Assembly: GCA_036703315.1 (NCBI GenBank)
Contig: DATNPH010000196.1
Coordinates: 1 to 64,000, forward strand
DNA: 64,000 nucleotides
Source: DATNPH01 sp036703315
GTDB taxonomy: Bacteria; Cyanobacteriota; Cyanobacteriia; Cyanobacteriales; Coleofasciculaceae
Reading direction: 5' to 3'
Positions within the stretch are counted from its first letter, which is position 1, and every line of letters starts with the position of its first letter. This document shows, piece by piece, positions 9,270 to 17,129 of this stretch. The position numbers were made by a program, and so were the translations under genes. Below the pieces are notes generated by a model. The model was not told the origin of the DNA. It did not search any database and was given only the letters and a program-made list of their open reading frames with translations.

Positions 9270-9405
9270 CAATGACTCTATGAATTAGTTTGCCTGTCTA
9301 CGGTAAGTACACATAAAAGTCTAAGCACAGAATATTCTGTACAGCGATCGCTGAGTTTTTCTCAGAGAGCAAAATTCATTGCAAGGCGATCGCTCTAGCT
9401 AAACC

Positions 9406-9419
9406 GTATCAACGGTTAC
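9406..9419 (+). promoter_or_regulatory. NtcA-binding box upstream of glnB
   Basis: The sequence GTATCAACGGTTAC matches the NtcA consensus GTA-N8-TAC exactly. It lies 85 bases before the glnB start codon. NtcA is the global nitrogen regulator of cyanobacteria and commonly activates glnB when nitrogen is scarce. A clear -10 hexamer at the canonical spacing of about 22 bases was not found; TATAAAG at 9464-9470 is somewhat far. Confidence 0.6.
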
Positions 9420-9504
9420 AAAACTTTTACGCTTGACGGTGATAGAAAGTGTCATGCTGGTTCTATAAAGAATAGTGTAGAAAAACTCGTGAGGAGCTAA
9501 GACC

Positions 9505-9843
9505 TTGAAAAAGGTAGAGGCAATTATCCGCCCATTTAAACTAGATGAAGTTAAGATAGCCCTGGTCAACGCTGGTATTGTCGGAATGACAGTTTCTGAA
9601 GTCCGAGGATTTGGACGGCAGAAAGGACAGACTGAACGCTATCGTGGTTCTGAGTACACTGTAGAGTTTCTGCAAAAGCTGAAGGTAGAGATTGTCGTTG
9701 AGGACAACCAGGTTGACATGGTGGTAGAAAAAGTCATCGCTGCCGCTAGAACTGGAGAAATTGGCGACGGTAAAATTTTCATTAGTCCTGTCGAGCAGGT
9801 CGTTCGTATTCGGACAGGGGAGAAGAATCTAGAAGCCGTTTAA
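9505..9843 (+). CDS. glnB: Nitrogen regulatory protein PII
   Basis: Trimeric signal protein that senses ATP/ADP and 2-oxoglutarate and controls NAG kinase, PipX and nitrogen transporters. At 112 residues it has the standard length and the family N-terminus MKKVEAIIRPFKLDEVK. The T-loop reads RYRGSEYTVEF, with Ser49 (the site phosphorylated in cyanobacterial PII) and Tyr51. The C-terminal GDGKIFISPVEQVVRIRTGE block is complete. The start codon is TTG, supported by the exact family N-terminus and by a GAGGAG ribosome-binding site just upstream. A perfect NtcA box lies 85 bases upstream, and a strong hairpin follows the stop. Confidence 0.98.
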   Translation: MKKVEAIIRPFKLDEVKIALVNAGIVGMTVSEVRGFGRQKGQTERYRGSEYTVEFLQKLKVEIVVEDNQVDMVVEKVIAAARTGEIGDGKIFISPVEQVVRIRTGEKNLEAV

Positions 9844-9867
9844 CCCATCACCTCCTATCAAAATTGA

Positions 9868-9900
9868 TGCTGAGGCTCTGTTATAACTAGAGTCTCAGCA
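9868..9900. terminator. Hairpin between convergent glnB and rdgB
   Basis: Twelve-base arms (9868-9879 and 9889-9900) pair with a single G-T mismatch around a 9-base loop, 24 bases after the glnB stop and 36 bases beyond the rdgB stop on the other strand. The T-run after it is short (TTGTCGTTT). It probably ends transcription from both sides. Confidence 0.6.
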
Positions 9901-9935
9901 TTGTCGTTTAGGTAGTATCGACAGAACCGAAGGCA

Positions 9936-10508
9936 TTAACTTAACTTGCTCAACTGAGGAAGTAGTACTTCAAACGCCTTGCCCCGATGACTGTAGCGTC
10001 GCTTCATCTCCGGCTTCATCTCGGCAAACGTCAACCCCTGTTCTGGGACAAAAAAAATTGGGTCATAGCCAAAGCCACCAGTACCACGAGGGGCACGCAA
10101 AATTTCACCTCGGCAGATGCCTTCAGCTTGCAGAGCGATCGCTCCATCCGGACGTGCGATCGCCACAACACAGACAAATTGTGCTTCCCTGTTCAGTTCA
10201 TTACCCAGTTCCGCCAGTAGCCGTTCAATTCGCTCCGCGTCTGTTTTACCGTAGCGTGCCGAGTAGATACCAGGGGAACCATCCAGAATATCGACTTCCA
10301 AGCCAGAATCATCAGCGATCGCCCACTGCCCAGTTGCTTTTGCTACCTCTGATGCCTTAAGACAGGCATTGGCAGTAAATGTATCACCCGTTTCTTCAAT
10401 CTCTAATTCCGGCGGCTTCAATTGCAATTCCCAGCCCAAATCAGCCAGGTACGTCTGCATTTCCCGCAGCTTACCAGGATTTCCTGTCGCTACAACGAGT
10501 AATGTCAT
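9936..10508 (-). CDS. rdgB: XTP/dITP pyrophosphatase (HAM1/RdgB family)
   Basis: House-cleaning enzyme that hydrolyses non-canonical purine triphosphates (ITP, dITP, XTP) to the monophosphates and so prevents mutagenic incorporation. Its 190 residues match the family. The N-terminal nucleotide-binding motif ATGNPGKLREM, the catalytic/metal segment AIADDSGLEVD with GIYSARYG, and the C-terminal GGFGYDPIFFVPE and SHRGKA motifs are all present. It converges on glnB. The start ATG is followed directly by the conserved TLLVVATGN strand. Heptamer tandem repeats lie just upstream of the start. Confidence 0.96.
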   Translation of the reverse strand: MTLLVVATGNPGKLREMQTYLADLGWELQLKPPELEIEETGDTFTANACLKASEVAKATGQWAIADDSGLEVDILDGSPGIYSARYGKTDAERIERLLAELGNELNREAQFVCVVAIARPDGAIALQAEGICRGEILRAPRGTGGFGYDPIFFVPEQGLTFAEMKPEMKRRYSHRGKAFEVLLPQLSKLS

Positions 10509-10511
10509 GTC

Positions 10512-10546
10512 ATTAGTTATTAGTCATTAGTCATTAGTCATTAGAC
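10512..10546. repeat. Heptamer tandem repeat (ATTAGTC)
   Basis: Five consecutive 7-bp units: ATTAGTT, three ATTAGTC, then ATTAGAC. This is a short tandemly repeated repetitive sequence of the kind characteristic of cyanobacteria. It starts four bases upstream of the rdgB start codon, so it occupies the 5' leader of that gene. Confidence 0.85.
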
Positions 10547-10606
10547 CGCAAGTCAATAACCAATGACTAGGGTTTAAAGCACACCGACTCAAAGTTTTTG
10601 CGATTG

Positions 10607-12058
10607 TTAAACGGAATCAGCCCATTGTTTCGCCCAATTGAGGGTGTGACGCGCTTGCTCAGGGGTAGCGGCTTCACAGTACAGTCGCAGTACTGGTTCG
10701 GTGCCACTGAACCGAATTAGCAGCCAGCTGTCGTTAGCTAGACGGAATTTATACCCATCTGTCGTTTGGCAATCAACTACCGACTGACCCGCTATTTCTT
10801 TTAAAGGCTGCGTTTGTAATTGTTCTAGCAGACGCGATCGCACGTCCATCCCCGACAAATGCAAATCGATGCGGTCATAAGCAGAACTGTAGCCAGTGCG
10901 CTCTTGCAGACGTTTGTAAAGGTCACTCAAATCCATCTGTGACTCTGCGATCGCCTCTAGCAGATAAAGTGCTGACAACAGGGCGTCTCGCTCTGGAATA
11001 TGATTACCATAACCAATTCCTCCCGATTCCTCGCCGCCGAGTAAGACGGGTGTTGATAACATCCGGTCAGCAATGTATTTGTATCCAATAGGAGTTTCAT
11101 ACACTGACAACCCATAGAGCGCGGCAATACGGGGAATTAAATCCGAGCCACTGATGGTTTTGACCACTTCACCAGTAAACTGACGCCGCTCTGCTAGATG
11201 TTCAATCAGAATGGGGATGAGAATTTGGGAACTCAGGAAGTTCCCCTCACCATCAACGGCAGCAATGCGATCGCTATCACCGTCAAAAACCAATCCCACC
11301 GATAAATTTGCGCCTGTTTGATTCCGATGACTCCGTATCACTCGGAACAACTGAGAAAGGTATTTTGGCAAGGGTTCTGGGGCTCCGCCACCAAACAAAG
11401 GGTCGCGTGAGCTATTAATTTCCTGAATTGGTACATCCAACAAGAGTCGGCTTAAGCCACTCGCTGCTGCTCCATGCATCACATCAGCAAAGACTGTTAA
11501 CTTCTCTTGAGCAATGAACTCCTGAATTTTGGCAATATCGACTTTTGAGCGCAGTGCCTCACAGTAGCTAGGCCACGGATCAAAGGACTGGAGACTTCCA
11601 GGAGTCTTAGCGGCTACTGGAGGCTGAGCGAGTTGAGCTTCAATTTGTTGGGTCATTTCCGGAGGAATCGACCCACCAAACGCTCCTTTCACTTTCAATC
11701 CCAGGTAGTTCCCAGGATTATGGCTAGCGGTAAGGACTAAAGCTCCTAATGCATTTTGTTGCTTCGCCGCCCAACTAAACGCCGGTGTTGGGGCGTAACT
11801 CTCCGACAGCAGCACATCAAATCCTGCGGCTTGAACGACCTCAGCCGCCTTTTTGGCAAAGTCTTCCGCCATGAAGCGTCGGTCATAACCCACAATTAGT
11901 GTATTGCTCCCTGTGGGTTCGCCATAAATATCAGCCAGAACTTTTGCCGCCACTGGAGCGACCAAAGCCACGCGATCAAAAGTAAAATCGGCGGCAATTA
12001 TTCCTCGCCAGCCGTCTGTCCCAAACTTAATTGCATCCACGGCAGGAGCCATAGCCAT
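10607..12058 (-). CDS. Phosphoglucomutase/phosphomannomutase family protein
   Basis: Alpha-D-phosphohexomutase, 483 residues, interconverting 1- and 6-phosphate forms of a hexose or hexosamine. The four family signatures are intact: the phosphoserine loop TASHNPGNY, the metal-binding loop DGDSDR, the sugar-binding loop GGEESGG and the phosphate-binding loop RFSGTEPVLR. The N-terminus IKFGTDGWRGIIA is typical. Family signatures alone do not decide between glucose, mannose and glucosamine phosphates, so no gene symbol is given. Two in-frame ATGs lie six bases apart (12058 and 12052), and the first is used. It is monocistronic or is transcribed together with rdgB, about 98 bases downstream. Confidence 0.93.
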   Translation of the reverse strand: MAMAPAVDAIKFGTDGWRGIIAADFTFDRVALVAPVAAKVLADIYGEPTGSNTLIVGYDRRFMAEDFAKKAAEVVQAAGFDVLLSESYAPTPAFSWAAKQQNALGALVLTASHNPGNYLGLKVKGAFGGSIPPEMTQQIEAQLAQPPVAAKTPGSLQSFDPWPSYCEALRSKVDIAKIQEFIAQEKLTVFADVMHGAAASGLSRLLLDVPIQEINSSRDPLFGGGAPEPLPKYLSQLFRVIRSHRNQTGANLSVGLVFDGDSDRIAAVDGEGNFLSSQILIPILIEHLAERRQFTGEVVKTISGSDLIPRIAALYGLSVYETPIGYKYIADRMLSTPVLLGGEESGGIGYGNHIPERDALLSALYLLEAIAESQMDLSDLYKRLQERTGYSSAYDRIDLHLSGMDVRSRLLEQLQTQPLKEIAGQSVVDCQTTDGYKFRLANDSWLLIRFSGTEPVLRLYCEAATPEQARHTLNWAKQWADSV

Positions 12059-12239
12059 AATTATAAAGATTGCTAGTTGTGTTCGATTTCAAGGCTGACG
12101 GCAGGATCTTAGCATTAGTGATGCTTACTGTCTTGCTCTGCTATGTCGTTAGTCCTGATTCAAAAGTTCCCCTTAACCTTCAATACACAAGCCATGAAAA
12201 TCTTTCTCCCCTACTCCCTGCCCCAAAGGATCTAGTCAC

Positions 12240-12584
12240 TCAGGGTTCAGCACTTTGAATAGTCTCGTCTAGGTTGGGTGCGCTAAACTCCAACTCTGGT
12301 AGGTTTTCCAGAAGCGATCGCAGCTTCATGCGCTCAATATAGGGCCAGCCACCTGCTTCTTCCATATCTTTCAGGAGAGCGTAAAGGGCTTGCCGATTAT
12401 CCGGCAACGAGGCTTGAAACAAGTCCTCTCGGATCTCGCGATGCAATTGTTCCAAAGCTCGCAACAAAGCCAACAGCTCTACACTGTTACCTTGATAGCT
12501 AGCCGCTACAGCACGAATATTGGCGCTAATGGCTTGCAGTTTATTCTGAAGCTGCTTTAAATCCGAATCTTTCTCACCGTTCAT
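12240..12584 (-). CDS. Conserved hypothetical helical protein (114 aa)
   Basis: Function not recognised. The start is placed at the ATG at 12584 (MNGEKDSDLKQLQNK). The longer reading frame to 12683 adds a Cys/Arg-rich stretch unlike the rest of the protein. The product is almost entirely alpha-helical and charged, with heptad-like leucines (LKQLQNKLQAISANI, LLALLRALEQLHREI), and has no signal peptide or membrane segment. It resembles the small cytoplasmic helical proteins that are widespread and uncharacterised in cyanobacteria. It lies 181 bp before the phosphohexomutase gene on the same strand. Confidence 0.6.
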   Translation of the reverse strand: MNGEKDSDLKQLQNKLQAISANIRAVAASYQGNSVELLALLRALEQLHREIREDLFQASLPDNRQALYALLKDMEEAGGWPYIERMKLRSLLENLPELEFSAPNLDETIQSAEP

Positions 12585-13187
12585 GTCATTAATTCTACAG
12601 AATTTATATTGACAAAAATAATTAAACATGCACTTAGCACGAGCCGAACTTGGTACTGCGACACTAATGCTCCTAATGGGCAAAATTTTAGGCGTAAGGC
12701 AAGTTCCTGCCTAGTCCTTAGTAAAGGACTATAAGGTTTTTTACCTAGATGACATACAGAAATCTCAGTTTTAGGACAAGAAGCCGCTCTGGCTGCAAGA
12801 GTCTTCAACCGAAAACTGCTAGATCTATTCCAACCTCATTTTCAACCTTCGTTGGATTAAAAATGAGTTGGCTGTAATGAGCAAGTATTTGAAAGCTTAA
12901 AGGCGACTCTTCCCGTGTACAATGCTCTAATGAAGAGCTGAGGCTCACGCACTCGGTGCCATTCTAGGGACTTTGCTTAACTTGGCAGCAGTTCAACAGA
13001 TGCGGTTACTCACCGAATTGCTCGTGTGCCCAAAAATATACCATGGGTGACAAGTGAATTGTGGTCATTTCTTATCGATGTCTTGAGGACAGTAGCTGTT
13101 TTACTCCTATTCATCGGAGCCCGATTCACGCATTACCCTAATAGAAATTTTCAGATCAGATTATTTTATTGAGGATTGAGGTTGACC
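12585..13187. other. Gene-free spacer upstream of psbO
   Basis: No convincing gene was found in about 600 bases between divergent genes. It contains a small perfect hairpin (AGTCCTT at 12713-12719, AAGGACT at 12724-12730) followed by AAGGTTTTTT, which resembles a weak terminator on the plus strand, and presumably holds the psbO promoter and leader. A GAGGATTGAGG purine run just before 13188 is the likely psbO ribosome-binding region. Confidence 0.5.
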
Positions 13188-14021
13188 ATGAGGTATCGTG
13201 CTTTCATTGTTGCCTTCCTAGCGTTGTGCCTGGGGGTACTGACAGCTTGTAGTGAAGGTCCAGCAAATGCAACTGACGCTCGACTCAGCTATGACCAGAT
13301 TAGAGGTACTGGTCTAGCGAATAACTGCCCACAACTGGCAGAAACGACTCGCGGTGCTATTCCCTTAGATACCAGCCAGTCCTATCTGCTCACGGATTTG
13401 TGCTTACAGCCGACCACCTTTTTTGTCAAGGAAGAACCTGCTAATAAGCGCCAAGAAGCAGAATATATTCCGGGCAAGTTATTGACGCGGCTCACCTCCA
13501 GTATTGACCAAGTTCGAGGAGATCTAAATATTGCTAAAGATGGAACCCTGACCTTTGTTGAAAAGGATGGTTTAGACTTTCAAGCAATTACAGTACAGTT
13601 GCCTGGAGGGGAGCGAGTACCTTTCCTGTTCACGATTAAAAATTTGGTTGCCAAAAGTCAGCCTGGTCTTGACAGCATTAACACTTCCACAGACTTTAAA
13701 GGCGAGTTCCAAGTCCCCTCCTACCGGGGGTCTGTTTTCCTCGATCCAAAGGGTCGTGGTGTAGCGGCTGGCTATGATAATGCGATCGCTCTCCCATCCC
13801 AAGCTGATAGTACAGACCTTAACCGTGCCAATGTTAAGCGTGTAGAAACTCTCCCTGGCTCAATCTCTCTCCAAATCGCCAAAGTAGACAGTGGCACTGG
13901 CGAAATTGCTGGTACATTTGAGAGCGAACAGCCTTCCGATACTGACTTGGGAGCTGCTGAGCCAAAAGAAGTCAAAATTCGGGGTATCTTCTACGCTCGC
14001 ATTGAACCGGAACAAGCTTAG
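13188..14021 (+). CDS. psbO: Photosystem II manganese-stabilizing protein
   Basis: Lumenal 33-kDa extrinsic subunit that stabilises the Mn4CaO5 oxygen-evolving cluster of photosystem II. The start is set at the ATG at 13188; an in-frame TTG lies 12 bases upstream. An N-terminal export signal (AFIVAFLALCLGVLTACSEG) precedes the mature LSYDQIRGTGLANNCP start. The conserved Cys pair, one in NNCPQ and one in LTDLCLQP, forms the PsbO disulfide. The PsbO blocks GDLNIAKDGTLTFVEKDG, VPFLFTIKNLVA and FQVPSYRGSVFLDPKGRG are present and the length is normal. It is followed by two terminator-like hairpins and stands alone in its transcription unit. Confidence 0.98.
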   Translation: MRYRAFIVAFLALCLGVLTACSEGPANATDARLSYDQIRGTGLANNCPQLAETTRGAIPLDTSQSYLLTDLCLQPTTFFVKEEPANKRQEAEYIPGKLLTRLTSSIDQVRGDLNIAKDGTLTFVEKDGLDFQAITVQLPGGERVPFLFTIKNLVAKSQPGLDSINTSTDFKGEFQVPSYRGSVFLDPKGRGVAAGYDNAIALPSQADSTDLNRANVKRVETLPGSISLQIAKVDSGTGEIAGTFESEQPSDTDLGAAEPKEVKIRGIFYARIEPEQA

Positions 14022-14200
14022 ACATTCATTCATCAAATCCCGCCAGGACAACCCATCTCGTAGAGTGAGGAAAAATGACGGGCGGGAGTTGAACTAGTAG
14101 TTCTTAGGTAGTAGCTCGTGGGGAAACAGACAAAAATCCGAGAGGAACTCTATTCCCTACCAGCTACTATCTACTAACCCGTAGCTACTAACCATTAGCT

Positions 14201-14235
14201 AAAACCCTGCCTTGTAGAGCAGGATTTTTATTCTA
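14201..14235 (+). terminator. Rho-independent terminator downstream of psbO
   Basis: The stem CCTGC/GCAGG (14206-14210 and 14219-14223), extended by A-T pairs, is followed by TTTTTATT. It lies about 180 bases after the psbO stop. The intervening sequence contains short repeats of the type GTAGCTACTAAC and no gene. Confidence 0.6.
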
Positions 14236-14254
14236 GGCGCAGCTTAGTGTGAGT

Positions 14255-14301
14255 GTTTATAAGGTGTTCGAAAAGGGGCAGATGCCCTTTTTTTTATAAA
14301 C
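14255..14301 (+). terminator. Second hairpin with T-run, nested in an 8-bp palindrome
   Basis: An inner stem (GGGC 14276-14279 with GCCC 14284-14287, extended by A-T pairs) ends in a run of eight T. It is enclosed by outer arms GTTTATAA (14255-14262) and TTATAAAC (14294-14301). It lies about 30 bases after the first terminator, so either psbO has a double stop or a small transcript ends here. The rest of the 668-bp spacer up to sigF shows no gene. Confidence 0.55.
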
Positions 14302-14689
14302 ATAAGCTTTGCTTATCTCCATACAGCTTGTTGGTGAGCTTCTTCACTTCTGCTGGTAAGAACCAATACAAACCTATCCGTGAGAAATGAATGCGCTTTA
14401 GTATAAATATTGCGGCTCCCCATCACTCAACTCAGTGAAATTGCTATTATAAGAAATCTTACTCAACTGATAAGATTGTATTGCAACAGCATGTCTACTC
14501 GCTGTAAGATTGGATTTTTCCAAGAGCCGTCAATTTTCATCATGGCTTAAGTGCAGTTGTCTAAAGGGTGCTAAGAAGCCTTGGGAACCTAATCCTTGTG
14601 TTCTAAATCACAGCAGCAATTTTCAAAAGAGATTCTTATATGAATTGAGACTCTCTCATCAGATTGTGCTCTACCACCCGAATTGTGCT

Positions 14690-15466
14690 ATGTCTACCCC
14701 TGTTACCCCTGAACTGAAGCATGAAAGCTTACGACTATTGCGAGAATATCAGCAATTTTATTCTCCTGAGATTCGTAATCAGCTAGTTCACCTCAATTTT
14801 GGACTGGTTAGAAAAGAAGCCCATCACTGGGTTAACCAGTGTACCGAAAGCTACGAAGACTTGCTTCAGGTTGGCTGTATTGGCTTAATCCGCGCCATTG
14901 AACGTTTTGATACGACTAAAGGGAGTGCTTTCAGTTCGTTTGCTATTCCCTATATTCGTGGTGAAATACAACACTATCTAAGAGATAGAGGCTGCTCAGT
15001 TCGTATTCCTCGACGCTGGGTGACACTGCGGCAGCAGTCAGCGGAAATCGTTCAAGATTTACGGGTCAAGTTCAACCGACAACCGACCGACTCTGAAATA
15101 GCGGCAGTATTAGATATCTCCCTATGTGAATGGCTAGAAATTAAGCTGGCTCATCAAAATCGTGAACCCCTAAGCTTAGATACACCTGTGCGAGACGCCG
15201 AGGAGGGAACGACTAGCCTAGGCGAACTCGTACCCGATCCTCGATATCGCAGTTTTCAGCTAGCCCAAGAAGACCAAATCCGCTTACAACAAGCTTTGGC
15301 TCACTTGGAGAAGCGAACTCGCGAAATTCTAGAATTTGTCTTCTTACATGACTTGACACAAAAAGAGGTAGCAGAAATTTTAGATATCAGTGTAGTGACC
15401 GTCTCTCGTCGCGTTAAAAAGGGACTAGACGCACTGAAAAACTTAATGAGTGGATCGGATCATTAA
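14690..15466 (+). CDS. sigF: RNA polymerase sigma factor, group 3 SigF type
   Basis: Alternative sigma-70 family factor of 258 residues. Start chosen at the ATG at 14690 (MSTPVTPELKHESLRLLREY). The frame is open 180 bases further up but without family-like sequence. Region 2 is clear (LVHLNFGLVRKEAHHW, DLLQVGCIGLIRAIERFD, FSSFAIPYIRGEIQHYLRD), followed by region 3 (RQPTDSEIAAVLDIS) and the region 4 helix-turn-helix (LTQKEVAEILDISVVTVSRRVKKGL). It lacks region 1.1 and the long group 1/2 linker, so it belongs to the SigB/SigF branch. In Synechocystis SigF controls pilus and motility genes, and a PilP-like lipoprotein gene follows here. Such sigmas are usually held by RsbW-like anti-sigma factors, and one is encoded at 42.9 kb. 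Confidence 0.9.
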   Translation: MSTPVTPELKHESLRLLREYQQFYSPEIRNQLVHLNFGLVRKEAHHWVNQCTESYEDLLQVGCIGLIRAIERFDTTKGSAFSSFAIPYIRGEIQHYLRDRGCSVRIPRRWVTLRQQSAEIVQDLRVKFNRQPTDSEIAAVLDISLCEWLEIKLAHQNREPLSLDTPVRDAEEGTTSLGELVPDPRYRSFQLAQEDQIRLQQALAHLEKRTREILEFVFLHDLTQKEVAEILDISVVTVSRRVKKGLDALKNLMSGSDH

Positions 15467-15498
15467 AAACCTTCCTTTCTAAGGGAGAGGTACGTTTC

Positions 15499-15538
15499 AA
15501 GTGCTGAGTGATGACTTAGAAATTCCAACTCAGCACTT
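15499..15538. terminator. 11-bp inverted repeat downstream of sigF
   Basis: Perfect arms AAGTGCTGAGT (15499-15509) and ACTCAGCACTT (15528-15538) enclose an 18-base loop 33 bases after the sigF stop. There is no strong T-run, so it may be a processing or partial termination hairpin. The remaining 300 bases before the lipoprotein gene show no gene. Confidence 0.45.
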
Positions 15539-15853
15539 AGTGATTAAGTGATTCGACTTACTTCTTCCAAGTTAAGGGCAATTACAGAGAGTGCGAGAAA
15601 CCACAGCTATCTAAGCCGCTTCATCCGTGACACTGCCTTGCGAAAACTAATATATTTGTAAGTAGGTAGGCACACAAGTATACTAATCGTTTCTACTTGC
15701 AGAGTGAACTGTTAAGGACAGTGAAGTTGACCAAGCCGCCTTTGAGCACGAACTACCAAAAACTGTTCAGATATACTGACTGAGCTACAGACTGGCTTGA
15801 TTTCCAACTATGGGTAAATTGGTGTCTTTTGGTAAAAAATTGGGGTACTGGTG

Positions 15854-16765
15854 ATGCGTCAAGTTTCAATAATTGCGTTGGTAAGTGTTCTTGCTCTGTT
15901 CCTGGGTGGCTGTCCTGCTGAAGACGAAGGTGGAGAAACTAGCAGCAGCCCTTCGCCAACGACTGTTGCCGTCCGAACTTCTCCAAAAAGTTCACCTTCT
16001 GCAACTCCCTTTGCCAATCCATTGACGCCCCAAAAATCGGTGAATCCCCCAACGGCTACAGGATTGATTCAATCCCCACCAGCCGAGGCAGTAGCCAAGC
16101 AAATTTCCAGAGGGCGGGCTGATCCATTTTCCGCAATTCAAGTACAGCCCGAAATAACGGTGTCGCCAAACCCGGCAGGTGGAGGTGGAACTTCTACAAG
16201 CCCTGTGCCAGTTGTACCACCACTGCCTGGAGTGCCGAGGAGTAGAGGCAGACAACCCGTTGTACGAAATCAACCGTCAGAACCTATATCATCTAGAGGA
16301 AATATATCACCTAGAGGAAATATATCACCTAGAGGAAATATATTGCCTCGTCCCCCGCAACAGGGTTCAAGACCTCAGACTTCCGTTCCTAGGCGTCCTA
16401 ATCCTGCTCCTGGTAGTCGTCCTGCGGGTTTCCCTCCCACTGTAGCTACTGCTCCTAGATTTATACCTCAACTGCCGAAGCTCCCAGAACCAACACAGGC
16501 AAAGGGAGTTGAAGTTACAGGCGTGGTTGAAGTAGGTGGTGAAACTAGAGCAATTATCAAAGTACCGAATGAACCCAGTCGTACTGTCCGTGAGGGAGAT
16601 CGGTTATTCAATGGGCAAGTGCTAGTTAAGCGGATCGAGGCGAGAGGGGCTACTCCACTTGTAATTCTGGAGCAGTACGGAGTTGAGGTGGCAAGACGAA
16701 TTGGCGATGCACCAGCGGGAGGCGCTCCAGGGGAAATCCCTGGAACCGAACCAGGAGCAGCGTGA
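15854..16765 (+). CDS. Proline-rich lipoprotein with PilP-like C-terminal domain
   Basis: Predicted envelope lipoprotein of 303 residues from the ATG at 15854; a GTG lies immediately before it. The signal peptide ends in the lipobox LGGC. Residues 20-210 are a low-complexity Pro/Ser/Thr/Arg linker that would span periplasm or peptidoglycan, including a three-unit SRGNISP repeat. The last 80 residues (VEVTGVVEVGGETRAIIKV, REGDRLFNGQVLVKRIE, VILEQYGVEVARRIG) resemble the small beta domain of type IV pilus PilP and GspC-type proteins. The position after a SigF-type sigma gene fits a pilus or envelope role, but the assignment is inference from fold-like pattern only. Confidence 0.7.
   Translation: MRQVSIIALVSVLALFLGGCPAEDEGGETSSSPSPTTVAVRTSPKSSPSATPFANPLTPQKSVNPPTATGLIQSPPAEAVAKQISRGRADPFSAIQVQPEITVSPNPAGGGGTSTSPVPVVPPLPGVPRSRGRQPVVRNQPSEPISSRGNISPRGNISPRGNILPRPPQQGSRPQTSVPRRPNPAPGSRPAGFPPTVATAPRFIPQLPKLPEPTQAKGVEVTGVVEVGGETRAIIKVPNEPSRTVREGDRLFNGQVLVKRIEARGATPLVILEQYGVEVARRIGDAPAGGAPGEIPGTEPGAA
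16293..16346 (+). repeat. Three 18-bp tandem repeats in the lipoprotein linker
   Basis: Units CTAGAGGAAATATATCAC at 16293-16310 and 16311-16328, and a variant at 16329-16346, encode S/P-R-G-N-I-S/L in frame. The perfect first two copies suggest recent slippage expansion of the linker. Confidence 0.9.
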
Positions 16766-16802
16766 TATATACCGATAGAAGCTGGATGTAGGAGTTTAAC
16801 GA

Positions 16803-17096
16803 GTGCAAAAAGTGGTGCTCGAACAGTCACGGTATCAAATTTGCTGTCCTAGGTTACCCTTGGCAGTGTATCGAGAGGTTGTTGCCCATTTGCGGCAAGT
16901 GCAAGGAGTAGACGCCGATCTGATTACTCAGACATCCCAGCAGTTTGATTACAACCAAAGTCAGGCTGATGGCTTGTGGATTCAGTATGCGAATGCTTCT
17001 GATCTAGAGAGTCGAGAACGCGTAAACCGAATATTGGCGTACTATCAAGGCCGCTACGGTGCCTGGGAGGAACAAACTTCTCAGGCACTGCTGTGA
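16803..17096 (+). CDS. Conserved cyanobacterial hypothetical protein (97 aa)
   Basis: Function not recognised. It starts with GTG at 16803 and lies between the lipoprotein gene (37 bases upstream) and hisS (33 bases downstream), so the three may be co-transcribed. It has an N-terminal beta-like segment with two Cys (YQICCPRLPLAVYREVVAHL) and a helical acidic/aromatic second half with FDYNQSQADGLWIQY. It carries no signal peptide. The sequence looks like a compact conserved protein, and the tight spacing to hisS supports a real gene. Confidence 0.7.
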   Translation: MQKVVLEQSRYQICCPRLPLAVYREVVAHLRQVQGVDADLITQTSQQFDYNQSQADGLWIQYANASDLESRERVNRILAYYQGRYGAWEEQTSQALL

Positions 17097-17129
17097 GACA
17101 GGATTGGAAGCGAAAGTATAGAAAGTTTA

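Noticed and set aside
9303..9316. Second NtcA-like box (GTA-N8-TAA) upstream of glnB
   Set aside because: One mismatch in a half-site, and the perfect box at 9406 is better placed.
12585..12683. 33-codon N-terminal extension of the 114-residue protein
   Set aside because: It is Cys/Arg-rich, unlike the helical body, and an ATG at 12584 starts the coherent sequence.
14510..14689. 60-codon N-terminal extension of sigF
   Set aside because: The extension looks random and SigF proteins normally begin at the ATG at 14690.
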